64,000 nucleotides of DNA from Muribaculaceae bacterium (GTDB taxonomy: Bacteria; Bacteroidota; Bacteroidia; Bacteroidales; Muribaculaceae). Both the position numbers and the translations under genes were made by a program. The stretch is taken from the NCBI GenBank assembly GCA_022510385.1, contig JAFLTQ010000003.1, positions 1 through 64,000 of the forward strand. The letters are read 5' to 3'. The notes below the pieces were generated by a model. It made no database searches, was not told the DNA's origin, and saw only the letters and a list, made by a program, of their open reading frames with translations. The stretch's first letter is position 1, and the number at the start of each line of letters is the position of its first letter. Below are positions 18,781 to 27,462 of this stretch, in pieces.

Positions 18781-19787
18781 TAAATCCTATTTTTTCCCCC
18801 GACCCCCACAGATATGAGAACGGCATGATTTACCGTCGATGCGGCAAATCCGGAGTTCTACTCCCGGTCATATCTCTCGGATTATGGCATAATTTCGGAG
18901 ACGAAGAACCTTTTGCTGAATCCCTTAAAAAAGCTCATTATGCCTTCGATTGCGGAATAACACATTTTGATCTTGCCAATAATTATGGTCCATCATATGG
19001 TTCGGCTGAAGAAACTTTCGGAATGATTATGAAAAAATCGTTCATGCCTTATCGTGATGAATTATTTATTTCTTCTAAAGCAGGCCATGATATGTGGCCC
19101 GGACCTTATGGCGAATGGTGTTCCCGCAAAAATTTGTTTGCGAGCATTGATCAAAGCTTGAAAAGAATGAATCTCGAATATGTGGATATTTTCTATTCAC
19201 ATAGATATGATCCCATCACTCCTATAGAGGAGACAATGCAGGCACTCGTAGACATTGTTAGACAAGGTAAAGCCTTGTATGTTGGGATATCAAAATATCC
19301 CGCTGACAAAGCCGATTTTGCATATAAATATCTTAAAGATCATGATGTTCCCTGCCTTCTCTATCAAGGGAGATACAATATCCTGGACCGAGAGCCGGAA
19401 AATGAGGGTATAATAAAGGGAGCTTTTAATAATGGAGCCGGATTTATTGCTTTTTCTCCATTGGCTCAAGGATTACTCACAGATCGTTATCTGAACGGGA
19501 TACCCGAAGGTTCAAGGATGACAAAGAGCCGTTTCCTCAAGAAAGAGACGCTTACTCCTAAAACTCTTGACATGATTAATGGCCTTAATAAAATTGCAGC
19601 AAACAGAGGTCAGTCGCTCGCAGAAATGGCTTTGGCATGGGTGCTCAGAGATGAAAAAGTGACAAGCGTGATTATCGGAGCAAGTTCTATTGAACAAATT
19701 GCCGATAATGTGAAATCAATTAAGAACCTCACCTTCTCAGAGGAGGAGCTTTCCCAAATCGACAGTCTTACATTAAAGAAAGATTAA
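18777..19787 (+). CDS. Aldo/keto reductase, YghZ/Gpr-like
   Basis: A 336-aa NADPH-dependent oxidoreductase with the (beta/alpha)8 fold. The catalytic tetrad can be placed: Asp and Tyr in FDLANNYGPS, Lys in FISSKAGHDM and His in IFYSHRYDP. The C-terminal coenzyme region is VIIGASSIEQIADN. The MWPGPYGEW insertion and overall pattern match the L-glyceraldehyde-3-phosphate reductase (YghZ) and voltage-channel beta-subunit branch. Likely substrates are small aldehydes such as glyceraldehyde phosphate or methylglyoxal. Its start overlaps the stop of the hydrolase remnant, so translation may now be less well coupled. Confidence 0.92.
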   Translation: MINPIFSPDPHRYENGMIYRRCGKSGVLLPVISLGLWHNFGDEEPFAESLKKAHYAFDCGITHFDLANNYGPSYGSAEETFGMIMKKSFMPYRDELFISSKAGHDMWPGPYGEWCSRKNLFASIDQSLKRMNLEYVDIFYSHRYDPITPIEETMQALVDIVRQGKALYVGISKYPADKADFAYKYLKDHDVPCLLYQGRYNILDREPENEGIIKGAFNNGAGFIAFSPLAQGLLTDRYLNGIPEGSRMTKSRFLKKETLTPKTLDMINGLNKIAANRGQSLAEMALAWVLRDEKVTSVIIGASSIEQIADNVKSIKNLTFSEEELSQIDSLTLKKD

Positions 19788-19828
19788 TAGATTTAAAACC
19801 TTGTTTTAACGAAAAATGAGCCGGGGTT

Positions 19829-21196
19829 TTAATCCGGATTAAAAGAGTATTTGCCGTTGGTCAGATCTTCGATAGATATTCTTTTAAATACTATATCATA
19901 CCCTCCATTATAACCGTTTTCCTCAAAAAGGAAAGCAATATCTCCATTCCTGTCTAAAACCATAGTGGAATAGGCAGACGAATTTGGACTGACCTCATAT
20001 TTACCGTCCCAATCTTTTGCTATTGCCTCAGGTGTCGAATATTCATCTACAGTCTCTAACACCTTATAGTTGATGCTGACATTTGCCCTTAACCCATTGT
20101 AGTTCATTGGCACTGATTGAAGCAAGAGATGAGCTGACGAACCATTTTCATTCACTTTTACAGGAACACTTAGCACCTCTCCGTTGCAGGCATTTGTTGA
20201 TGCCACAACTCCTTTTACGTTAGCATCAGATGTGGCCATCTCTCCCCATTTCCCTCTTCCATTTACAACATCATCAAACCTGAATATATTAAAAAATCTT
20301 CCTCCGGATATCCTGGAACTTATCAAAATACTTCCGTCGGGCAATTCTTCAACTTTTGGTTCATCACCTCCAAAAGGAATCGGGCAATCATCTACTTCTC
20401 CCAATAAATTCCAATTTTTCCCAAAATCATCAGAATAGAAAACATAGTTAACCTTAGTTTTGCCATCATTGGCTTTTACTAAAGCAGCACAATAGATGCG
20501 GTAAAAATCACCTGTCTTTACAGAACTACTTTGAAGTATCTTCCCGGAACCAATAAAGAATGCTCGTATTGGACCGTCTGAGCGCTTATCAAGAATATCA
20601 AAAACCTGATTACCTCTATCTTCATAATCCGACCACGTTTTTCCGCCATCTTCAGAATAAAAATGGGCCCATCCTTGATGATTTTCATGCGTCCCTTTAG
20701 GAAAACTTACATTTCCGCTACAACTCGTCACCAATACTTTCCTGCTGTTTCTGTCGGCTACAATACACGGATCACCGAATGATATATTCTCCGGTCCTTC
20801 TCCCTTGGAAGAAACAAGGGTTTTCACACCTCCCCACTCATTCGACTCATGGTCATAAATCCTATATCGTAAATCCAATTTACCATCTTTCACCATTCCA
20901 ATATCGGCCTTTGAATATCGATAATCAGCCACCGCTATTAAATCTCCATCAATATTCTCAGCTATTGCCGGGATTCTATAAGGGACTTCCGACGATTTAT
21001 TATCAAATACTATAAATGTATCTGAATCCTTCCCATTTTCCTGATTGCATCTTATACTCTCTTCTTCCTTACTTGAGGAGTTGACGTTCATATCCAACTT
21101 CCCGCTAAAGGAATCAGTTTTCTCTTTAGCTTGCAGGCTATGAATACTTATGCAAAAAAGAATACCAAAAATATATTTTAACATAGAATTCTTCAT
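19829..21196 (-). CDS. Secreted exo-alpha-sialidase (neuraminidase, GH33-like)
   Basis: The enzyme is predicted to release terminal sialic acid from host glycans. It has a signal peptide (MLKYIFGILFCISIHSLQA), then the sialidase RIP motif (VPYRIPAIAE) carrying the first active-site Arg, and bacterial Asp-box repeats SEDGGKTW and SDDFGKNW. A FLFEENGYNGG segment near the C-terminus fits the active-site Glu region. The six-bladed propeller accounts for nearly the whole protein. I chose the Met at 21196 because it gives a conventional signal peptide; an earlier Met at 21211 is in frame. It follows the pectinesterase-fold gene on the same strand by 25 nt and is probably cotranscribed. No sialic-acid catabolic genes are in view. 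Confidence 0.9.
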   Translation of the reverse strand: MKNSMLKYIFGILFCISIHSLQAKEKTDSFSGKLDMNVNSSSKEEESIRCNQENGKDSDTFIVFDNKSSEVPYRIPAIAENIDGDLIAVADYRYSKADIGMVKDGKLDLRYRIYDHESNEWGGVKTLVSSKGEGPENISFGDPCIVADRNSRKVLVTSCSGNVSFPKGTHENHQGWAHFYSEDGGKTWSDYEDRGNQVFDILDKRSDGPIRAFFIGSGKILQSSSVKTGDFYRIYCAALVKANDGKTKVNYVFYSDDFGKNWNLLGEVDDCPIPFGGDEPKVEELPDGSILISSRISGGRFFNIFRFDDVVNGRGKWGEMATSDANVKGVVASTNACNGEVLSVPVKVNENGSSAHLLLQSVPMNYNGLRANVSINYKVLETVDEYSTPEAIAKDWDGKYEVSPNSSAYSTMVLDRNGDIAFLFEENGYNGGYDIVFKRISIEDLTNGKYSFNPD

Positions 21197-21221
21197 AAAA
21201 TATAAGTTCAATTGATATCAA

Positions 21222-23753
21222 TTATTTCCACGTCACGTTGAGATCTCTGAGTAGTGTTGAAGAGGCCCCGACTGTTCCTGTATGTTGAATTACAAAGGAA
21301 GTGTCATCGGTTGGAAATTCTACCGGTACTGACAAGCTTATGGATGGTTTTACTTCCGGATTATCTATTTTAACCGCCGGTGCATCGGTGAATGCCGTAG
21401 TTGAGAAAGTATCTTTATTAATCTCGAGTGAAATATGACACGGATTCCTAAAGCAGTTTGATGCAACCGACTCACTTACAGGAGTAACCTTCCCATCTTG
21501 ATAGTGGACGAGAGTAAAAGTTACAGCTTTATCGTAGTCCGGTGTTCGTTCAATACGAAGCGCATATCCTGAGAGAGTCTTAGGATCGAATTTAATACAG
21601 ATATCCATATATTGACCGGTTGCACTACCAAATCCTTGTCCCGGACCTTTGCATGGTTCAGCAATGAGTGATATCAGCATATCGCTACAACCTGTAAGTG
21701 TCGGGGTGTAGGATACTCTTGCTCCTCTCGTTGCCTGTACAAGACCTATTCCCGTGGCTGCATCTGTGGCTTGACCATAATACCAGCTCAAATTTTCATC
21801 CGGTTTCCAATCATAGGCGTCGGTATCAGCGGGCTTATATGTGTCGAAATTCCAGAATCCGGGTTTCCCTAATTCTCCTTTTTCAATTGGTATCTCCTCA
21901 AAAGATGTTGACAAACTGAGTTCCTTTTCAAGTGAGAAATTAGAACTTTCACCGGTTATTTTCCTTTCAAAAGTTACCGGCACCGTTTCTCCGGAATGGG
22001 AATCTGACAATTGAGGGGTCACAGTGGCGGAGATATAGTAACCGATGTCACCCCTTGTAAGTTTATAAGTTTGTGCTTTCTGTCCCCTTCCATGACGAAC
22101 GGGGATTCTGTTAGATCCATCGGGATGTTCAGAACGATACCAAACAATGTAACTTTCATCCTCACCTCCGGGATTGAGTGTGTAGTCTAACTTTACTTCC
22201 GAATTATTTAAAGAAAGTTTAGGACTTTTTTTAAACTCCGGTGCCTCCTTCAGAAATGGATCTATTTTTAAATTTGTTGCCCCTACTAATCCATCCGGTG
22301 TTTCGGCATAGATGATTCCTTCAAATTGAGTTGGCTGATGATTTGCACTTGTAGCAACTATAGAATTATTTTGACCTTCGATATTAATAACATCGGGCCC
22401 GATCCAATTTATTTTTTGATACGTATCAATGGGAGCCGGATAATCTCCCCAAAGTCTCGGGGAAGCTGTGATACATAGTGTATCACCATCCGGAGCAAGT
22501 TTTCGCGAGGAAGACAAGAGTCTAAGCGCTACAGGTATTGATCTTAATTGTCGACCACTCTCTTTCTCAACTTCTCCAAGCAATGGTAATGCTTCAAGCG
22601 GATCCCATCCATCTTCTCCATTAAGGAGATTGGGGGTATTGTATAAGATTTTACCCTTATTCTCTACCTTATAAGCATTTAATAGCCGGGAACCCGTTAT
22701 ATCAATCCCAAGTTCCGGTCGGTTGGCATCAATTTTAACCTGCTCTCCATTGAGGGTTACATTACTCTGATAACATCTCACAGGAGAAGCATCGCGTGTC
22801 CATTGCAACTCTATGGGATGATCCGACGTAAAACGTGTGTCGATTAAAGCAACCATCCCAGGCATTTTAGTAAGATATTGAGTGCCCTCTGTAATTATTT
22901 GAATATCACAGTTTAAAAACACAGCACCGGTCGAAGCTGTCGAATAGAATGGTTTACCGCTGAAAAAAGTAAATTTGCAATCAAGGTAGACTGCCGATCC
23001 TGTCAGGGCATCATCCGTACATTCGAAATAGCAATCTTCATAAAGAGAACGACGAGCTCCCACCAAGGGGCATAGGTTTAACCGACTTAGGAAACGGCAA
23101 TTTCGGGCAAAGAGGCGGTCAGTCCCCTCGCAAATTCCAAGCTGAGCCTGGACAATTGCATCGTTTCGTCGCTCCCTGTTAAAAGAAGGATCCAGCGGAT
23201 ATTCCAAATCTATATTGCAATAATTTCCATAAGTCATATTCTCTGTAAACAGACTCTTTCCCTTAAAATGTAACATCGTATAATTGCCGATTGCTCCTTG
23301 AGTCTGTCCTCTATTCACTGCAAAAACTACATCTTCGGGATTTTCGGAAAGTCCTATTATTGAAAGAGTATCGCATTTTATCTCAACAGCGTAGGGTGTA
23401 GAGCCTCTTTTTTCAGACGGATATCTAACAGCGGGATCATCAGGATCATCAAGCCAATAAACAGAAGGAGAAACTAAAAGAGTTATATTTGAGCCGTCTG
23501 ATTTATTTGCACTATGATCATTTATAGCTTCAATTACCTCCAAAACATCATTGAAAACATATGGATTGTCACTTTTCTCTGGGGTTAGCAAAAAGTGTGA
23601 ATCATCAAGAGTAAAGGTTTGATTTCCAAAATTAACTATTCCCCGATCCTCATTAAGATTGACATCTTTTGCAATCATAAATATTGCCTGACAAAGCAAC
23701 ACAAAAAGGATTAAAGACCTTTTGACATCCATATTTATTTTTTTATTATTCAT
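21222..23753 (-). CDS. Secreted pectinesterase-fold beta-helix protein with altered active site
   Basis: The 843-aa exported protein has a signal peptide (residues 12-28) and a right-handed beta-helix (about 90-340) that aligns with pectin methylesterases: LFTENMTYGN, DRLFARNCRF, then RRSLYEDCYF. Where pectinesterases have QDTL with a catalytic Asp, this protein has LNLC (Asn226). The second catalytic Asp is kept in TDDALTG (Asp248), at the normal 22-residue spacing. Ig-like strands (about 400-600) and a concanavalin-like C-terminal domain (about 620-843) follow. Classical esterase activity is therefore doubtful; it may bind glycans or use different chemistry. It is the first gene of a pair with the sialidase. 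Met8 (23732) is an alternative start. Confidence 0.75.
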   Translation of the reverse strand: MNNKKINMDVKRSLILFVLLCQAIFMIAKDVNLNEDRGIVNFGNQTFTLDDSHFLLTPEKSDNPYVFNDVLEVIEAINDHSANKSDGSNITLLVSPSVYWLDDPDDPAVRYPSEKRGSTPYAVEIKCDTLSIIGLSENPEDVVFAVNRGQTQGAIGNYTMLHFKGKSLFTENMTYGNYCNIDLEYPLDPSFNRERRNDAIVQAQLGICEGTDRLFARNCRFLSRLNLCPLVGARRSLYEDCYFECTDDALTGSAVYLDCKFTFFSGKPFYSTASTGAVFLNCDIQIITEGTQYLTKMPGMVALIDTRFTSDHPIELQWTRDASPVRCYQSNVTLNGEQVKIDANRPELGIDITGSRLLNAYKVENKGKILYNTPNLLNGEDGWDPLEALPLLGEVEKESGRQLRSIPVALRLLSSSRKLAPDGDTLCITASPRLWGDYPAPIDTYQKINWIGPDVINIEGQNNSIVATSANHQPTQFEGIIYAETPDGLVGATNLKIDPFLKEAPEFKKSPKLSLNNSEVKLDYTLNPGGEDESYIVWYRSEHPDGSNRIPVRHGRGQKAQTYKLTRGDIGYYISATVTPQLSDSHSGETVPVTFERKITGESSNFSLEKELSLSTSFEEIPIEKGELGKPGFWNFDTYKPADTDAYDWKPDENLSWYYGQATDAATGIGLVQATRGARVSYTPTLTGCSDMLISLIAEPCKGPGQGFGSATGQYMDICIKFDPKTLSGYALRIERTPDYDKAVTFTLVHYQDGKVTPVSESVASNCFRNPCHISLEINKDTFSTTAFTDAPAVKIDNPEVKPSISLSVPVEFPTDDTSFVIQHTGTVGASSTLLRDLNVTWK

Positions 23754-23787
23754 AGAGTCTCAGTTTTATTTCTTTTCAAGTATGGAA

Positions 23788-23811
23788 ACCCGCAACCTCA
23801 CGGTCACGGGT
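23788..23811 (-). promoter_or_regulatory. GNRA-capped hairpin in the leader of the sialidase operon
   Basis: On the minus strand, ACCCGTGACC and GGTTGCGGGT form a 10-bp stem (two G:U pairs) around a GTGA loop, a GNRA tetraloop. It sits 35 nt before the start codon and has no T-run after it, so it is a leader structure and not an obvious terminator. Confidence 0.5.
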
Positions 23812-23874
23812 CCCCTCTAAGTTCATGATGTTGGTAATTATATCGTTTATTTTTGCAAATAATTTAAAATCATT

Positions 23875-24981
23875 TTATAAATTCAACGGGGTGTATGGGA
23901 GATCCCAAGCTTCAGCCACGGCTTTATATGTCACCTTACCATCTACCATATTAACGCCATCAGCAAGACCTGCGTCCCGTCTGCAAGCTTCTTGCCATCC
24001 TAAATTAGCCAATTTCACAACGTATGGCATCGTGGCATTAGTTAGTGCCATTGTTGAAGTGAATGGAACAGCTCCCGGAATATTGGCCACTGCATAATGA
24101 ATAATACCATTTACTTCGTAGATCGGATCCGAATGAGTGGTCGGTTTTGATGTGTCAAGACTTCCTCCCTGATCGATTGCCACATCAACAATTACACTTC
24201 CCTTTTTCATCATTGGAAGCATATCACGTGTAATAAGATGAGGAGCCTTTGCTCCGGGCACCAGAACAGAACTAACGACAAGATCCGTCTCCGGTAATTC
24301 CTTCTCTATATTATGACGATTGCTGAAGAGCGTCTTTACATTTTTGGGCATCACGTCAGCACAATGACGCAATGTGGGTAAAGAGATATCACAGATTGTC
24401 ACATCAGCACCAAGTCCGGCTGCCATTAATGCCGCATTCCTTCCTACGACTCCGGCACCCAAAACTAAAACCTTTGCCGGTTTCACACCCGGAACTCCTC
24501 CTAATAGCACTCCCCTTCCACCTTGCGGTTTCTCAAGGAAACGAGCCCCTTCCTGAATAGACATCCTACCGGCCACCTCGCTCATTGGAATAAGCAACGG
24601 CAAACTTCCGTCACGTCCCGTCACAGTTTCATAAGCTATACAGACCGCTCCACTCCTTATCATCGCCTCCGTCAACTCCAAATCACTCGCAAAATGAAAA
24701 TAGGTAAATATCACCTGTCCTTTCCTGACTAACGGATATTCAGGTTTGATGGGTTCCTTCACCTTTATAATCATTTCTCCTATTGAGTAGACATCTTCGA
24801 TGGCCGGAAGTATCTTTGCCCCGGCTTGTATATAATCCGCATCGGCAAACCCGCTCCCCTCGCCCGCGCCTCGCTGAACATATACCTCATGACCGTTCCT
24901 TACAAGCTCTGCCACTCCGGCCGGGGTGGCGCCAACACGGTTTTCATTATTCTTGATTTCCTTAGGTATTCCGATTTTCAT
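23875..24981 (-). CDS. ald: Alanine dehydrogenase
   Basis: An NAD-dependent enzyme that interconverts L-alanine with pyruvate and ammonia. The 368-aa length is standard. Visible features are the N-terminal IGIPKEIKNNENRV with the substrate Arg and Lys, KVKEPIKPEY, the Rossmann glycine motif VLGAGVVGRNAA, and the GGSLDTSKPTTHSDPIYEVNGIIHY stretch typical of the family. It follows the SpmAB-fusion gene on the same strand (87 nt), so the two may share a transcript. An amino-acid link between the two is only a guess. Confidence 0.96.
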   Translation of the reverse strand: MKIGIPKEIKNNENRVGATPAGVAELVRNGHEVYVQRGAGEGSGFADADYIQAGAKILPAIEDVYSIGEMIIKVKEPIKPEYPLVRKGQVIFTYFHFASDLELTEAMIRSGAVCIAYETVTGRDGSLPLLIPMSEVAGRMSIQEGARFLEKPQGGRGVLLGGVPGVKPAKVLVLGAGVVGRNAALMAAGLGADVTICDISLPTLRHCADVMPKNVKTLFSNRHNIEKELPETDLVVSSVLVPGAKAPHLITRDMLPMMKKGSVIVDVAIDQGGSLDTSKPTTHSDPIYEVNGIIHYAVANIPGAVPFTSTMALTNATMPYVVKLANLGWQEACRRDAGLADGVNMVDGKVTYKAVAEAWDLPYTPLNL

Positions 24982-25068
24982 GGTCAGATAAATTTTGGAA
25001 GATCCTGTTTCGTAGTGGCTCTAAATTAATTATTTTTTTCTAAATGAAAATTTGTTTTACAACACTGT

Positions 25069-26298
25069 TTAGTGAAAGAAAAAATAACTCACCACTACGG
25101 CAGCAACCGCTCCTACAATATCTGCAAATATGGCATAACCGGCTGCATACCTAGTCTTGTAGACTCCCACGCTACCAAAATAAACTGCCAAAATATAGAA
25201 GGTTGTATCTGTAGAACCTCTAACAGCCGCTGCAACTCGACTCACGAAGGCATCCGCTCCATTTGCTTTCATGACATCGAGCATCATGGCACATGATCCG
25301 CTTCCACTCAATGGTTTCATCAACATTGTAGGCAATGCTCCTACCCAATCTGCATCTATTCCCATAAACAGCAAGCCTGACTCAACCCAGCCGGTGAATG
25401 CATCCAAAGCTCCTGATGCCCGGAACATACCTATTGCCACAAGGATTGCAACCAAATATGGTATGATTGTAACTGCCGTTTTAAAGCCCTCCTTGGCTCC
25501 TTCAATAAAAGTGTCATACACATTTATATGGTTCTTTACCCCTGCTATTAAAAAGGTTATTATAATACAGAACAGGATTGCATTTGCTGCAAATGTAGAG
25601 TATTGTTCAACCTTATCTGCAGGTAATTGAGAGAAAAACCAAACAACAACAGCCACAACTGCAGCTATACCAGCCAGCCAACTCCAAATAACAGAGTCCA
25701 TCCTTATTCGTTGTTTAATGCAAAGAGCTATCAATCCGGCAAGAGTTGCTATTGAAGTAGCTATCAGTATAGGCAAGAAAACATCAGTGGGATTAGTTGC
25801 TCCTCCTTGAGCCCTATACATCATCACACTGATTGGTATCAAACACAGCCCTGACGAATTAAGCACCAAAAACATTATCATGGCATCGGTTGCCCTCTCT
25901 TTCTCTTGGTTGAGGGTCTGCATCTCCTGCATAGCCCGAAGCCCCATGGGAGTCGCTGCATTGTCGAGCCCAAGCATATTCGCTGATATATTCATAAAGA
26001 TAGAACCCATTGCAGGATGTCCTTTAGGAATGCCCGGGAAGAGTCTGGAGAAAAAGGGATTTATCAGGCGAGCAAAAAAGTTAATCACCCCTCCTTTCTC
26101 CCCAATTTTCATAATGCCAAGCCATAGAGTCAAGACTCCCGTTAGCCCTAATGATATCTCGAATGCAAAAGCAGCCTGCGAAAAGGAACTATTTATTATT
26201 TCAGACCATACTGCAAGGTCGCCCTGGAATATAGTCCGGGCTATGGCCATAAGAAAAGCCACTGCAAGAAGTCCGATCCATATCCAGTTGAGTATCAT
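25069..26298 (-). CDS. SpmA-SpmB fused membrane protein (nucleoside-recognition/Gate domains)
   Basis: The 409-aa polytopic inner-membrane protein joins two homologous halves that are separate spore maturation proteins SpmA and SpmB in Bacillus. The first half has the conserved NISANMLGLDNAATPMGLRAM motif, and the second has the Gate-type GSGSCAMMLDVMKANGADAF and RGSTDTTFY motifs. Bacteroidota do not sporulate, so the name is historical. A solute carrier or exporter role is likely, with the substrate unknown. It lies between trpS and ald on the minus strand, 69 nt after trpS. Confidence 0.88.
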   Translation of the reverse strand: MILNWIWIGLLAVAFLMAIARTIFQGDLAVWSEIINSSFSQAAFAFEISLGLTGVLTLWLGIMKIGEKGGVINFFARLINPFFSRLFPGIPKGHPAMGSIFMNISANMLGLDNAATPMGLRAMQEMQTLNQEKERATDAMIMFLVLNSSGLCLIPISVMMYRAQGGATNPTDVFLPILIATSIATLAGLIALCIKQRIRMDSVIWSWLAGIAAVVAVVVWFFSQLPADKVEQYSTFAANAILFCIIITFLIAGVKNHINVYDTFIEGAKEGFKTAVTIIPYLVAILVAIGMFRASGALDAFTGWVESGLLFMGIDADWVGALPTMLMKPLSGSGSCAMMLDVMKANGADAFVSRVAAAVRGSTDTTFYILAVYFGSVGVYKTRYAAGYAIFADIVGAVAAVVVSYFFFH

Positions 26299-26367
26299 AG
26301 TTATTTATAGAATTATGAGATTCGTCTCACGATAGCCGAAGCTCATAAACAGCACTATATTTTCTGA

Positions 26368-27444
26368 TTAAATCGGCCGTATACCCATAATCTCTCTGAC
26401 ATCTTTGAGAGTTTTTGCCGCTGTCTCTCGAGCTCTTTCAGCTCCTTGTTTCACAACCCGACTCAAATATTCATCATTATCTTTTATATCGAGGATGCGT
26501 TGCCGTATCGGCAAAGTGACCTTCAAAATGTCGTCAGCAAGCTGTTTCTTCAAATCTCCATATCTGATAGAGCAATCGGCATAAGCATCACGGTAATGTT
26601 TCACTACTTCAGGCGAAGAAACAAGATTCATCAAGGAGAAAAGATTCTCTACAGGTTGACTCACAGGCGAATTCGGTTCTTTGGGTCCTTCATCCGTTAC
26701 TGCTCTCATCACCTTTTTACGCAATGTCTTTTCATCATCAATCAAGTAGATGCAATTTCCTTCGCTCTTGCCCATCTTCCCGCTACCATCAAGCCCGGGT
26801 ACTTTTAGAGCCGCTCCCTCGAAATTGAAATTGACTGGTTCTCCGAAATAATTTGTCTTATAAAAAGAATTAAACCGGCGAGCAAACCTCCGGGTCAGTT
26901 CCAGATGTTGCTCCTGATCCTTTCCTACAGGTACAAAGTCTGCATTATGTATAAGTATATCAACTGCCATCAGTGTGGGATAAGTCAGAAGGCCGGCATT
27001 AACTCTCTGATTACTCTGATTCCCTATAATCTCCTTCTCAATTTCATCGCTGTCAGAGATGATGCCCAGAGCCTTTCGCGCTTTCTCTTTAAAGGAGGCA
27101 GTGCGCATCAATTCTCCGATTCCGACATGCATATTAAGTAATAAATACATTTCAGCAATCTCAGGCACGTCACTCTGAACATAGATGATGTTTTTTTCAG
27201 GGTCAAGGCCTGCTGCTATATATTCTGCAAGGATATCTTTGACACTGGCATGAAGTTGCGAAGGGTCCGGATTTGTGGTCAAAGCGTGAAGATCGGCTAT
27301 AAAGTAGCGACAGTCATAGTCATCTTGCAGTTTGACAAACTTATTTAGAGCGCCGAAATAGTTCCCAAGATGTAAATTCCCGGTGCTCCGGATTCCACTT
27401 ACCACAACTTTCTTTTTATCTGGCTTAAGTTCTTTATTTTCCAT
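26368..27444 (-). CDS. trpS: Tryptophanyl-tRNA synthetase
   Basis: A class I aminoacyl-tRNA synthetase that charges tRNA-Trp. The HIGH-like motif appears as GNLHLGNYFGAL (about residues 22-33), and the KMSKS loop as GKMGKSEGN. The 358-aa length and the VGKDQEQHLELTR segment match bacterial TrpRS. It lies 18 nt downstream of the Ca2+ ATPase gene on the same strand and so is probably cotranscribed with it, an unusual pairing without an obvious functional link. Confidence 0.96.
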   Translation of the reverse strand: MENKELKPDKKKVVVSGIRSTGNLHLGNYFGALNKFVKLQDDYDCRYFIADLHALTTNPDPSQLHASVKDILAEYIAAGLDPEKNIIYVQSDVPEIAEMYLLLNMHVGIGELMRTASFKEKARKALGIISDSDEIEKEIIGNQSNQRVNAGLLTYPTLMAVDILIHNADFVPVGKDQEQHLELTRRFARRFNSFYKTNYFGEPVNFNFEGAALKVPGLDGSGKMGKSEGNCIYLIDDEKTLRKKVMRAVTDEGPKEPNSPVSQPVENLFSLMNLVSSPEVVKHYRDAYADCSIRYGDLKKQLADDILKVTLPIRQRILDIKDNDEYLSRVVKQGAERARETAAKTLKDVREIMGIRPI

Positions 27445-27462
27445 TATTAATGATTTTTAAGA

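Noticed and set aside
19795..19830. Terminator between the aldo/keto reductase and the sialidase gene
   Set aside because: The AAAACC/GGTTTT pairing is weak, with a long loop, and it runs into the sialidase stop codon; not convincing.
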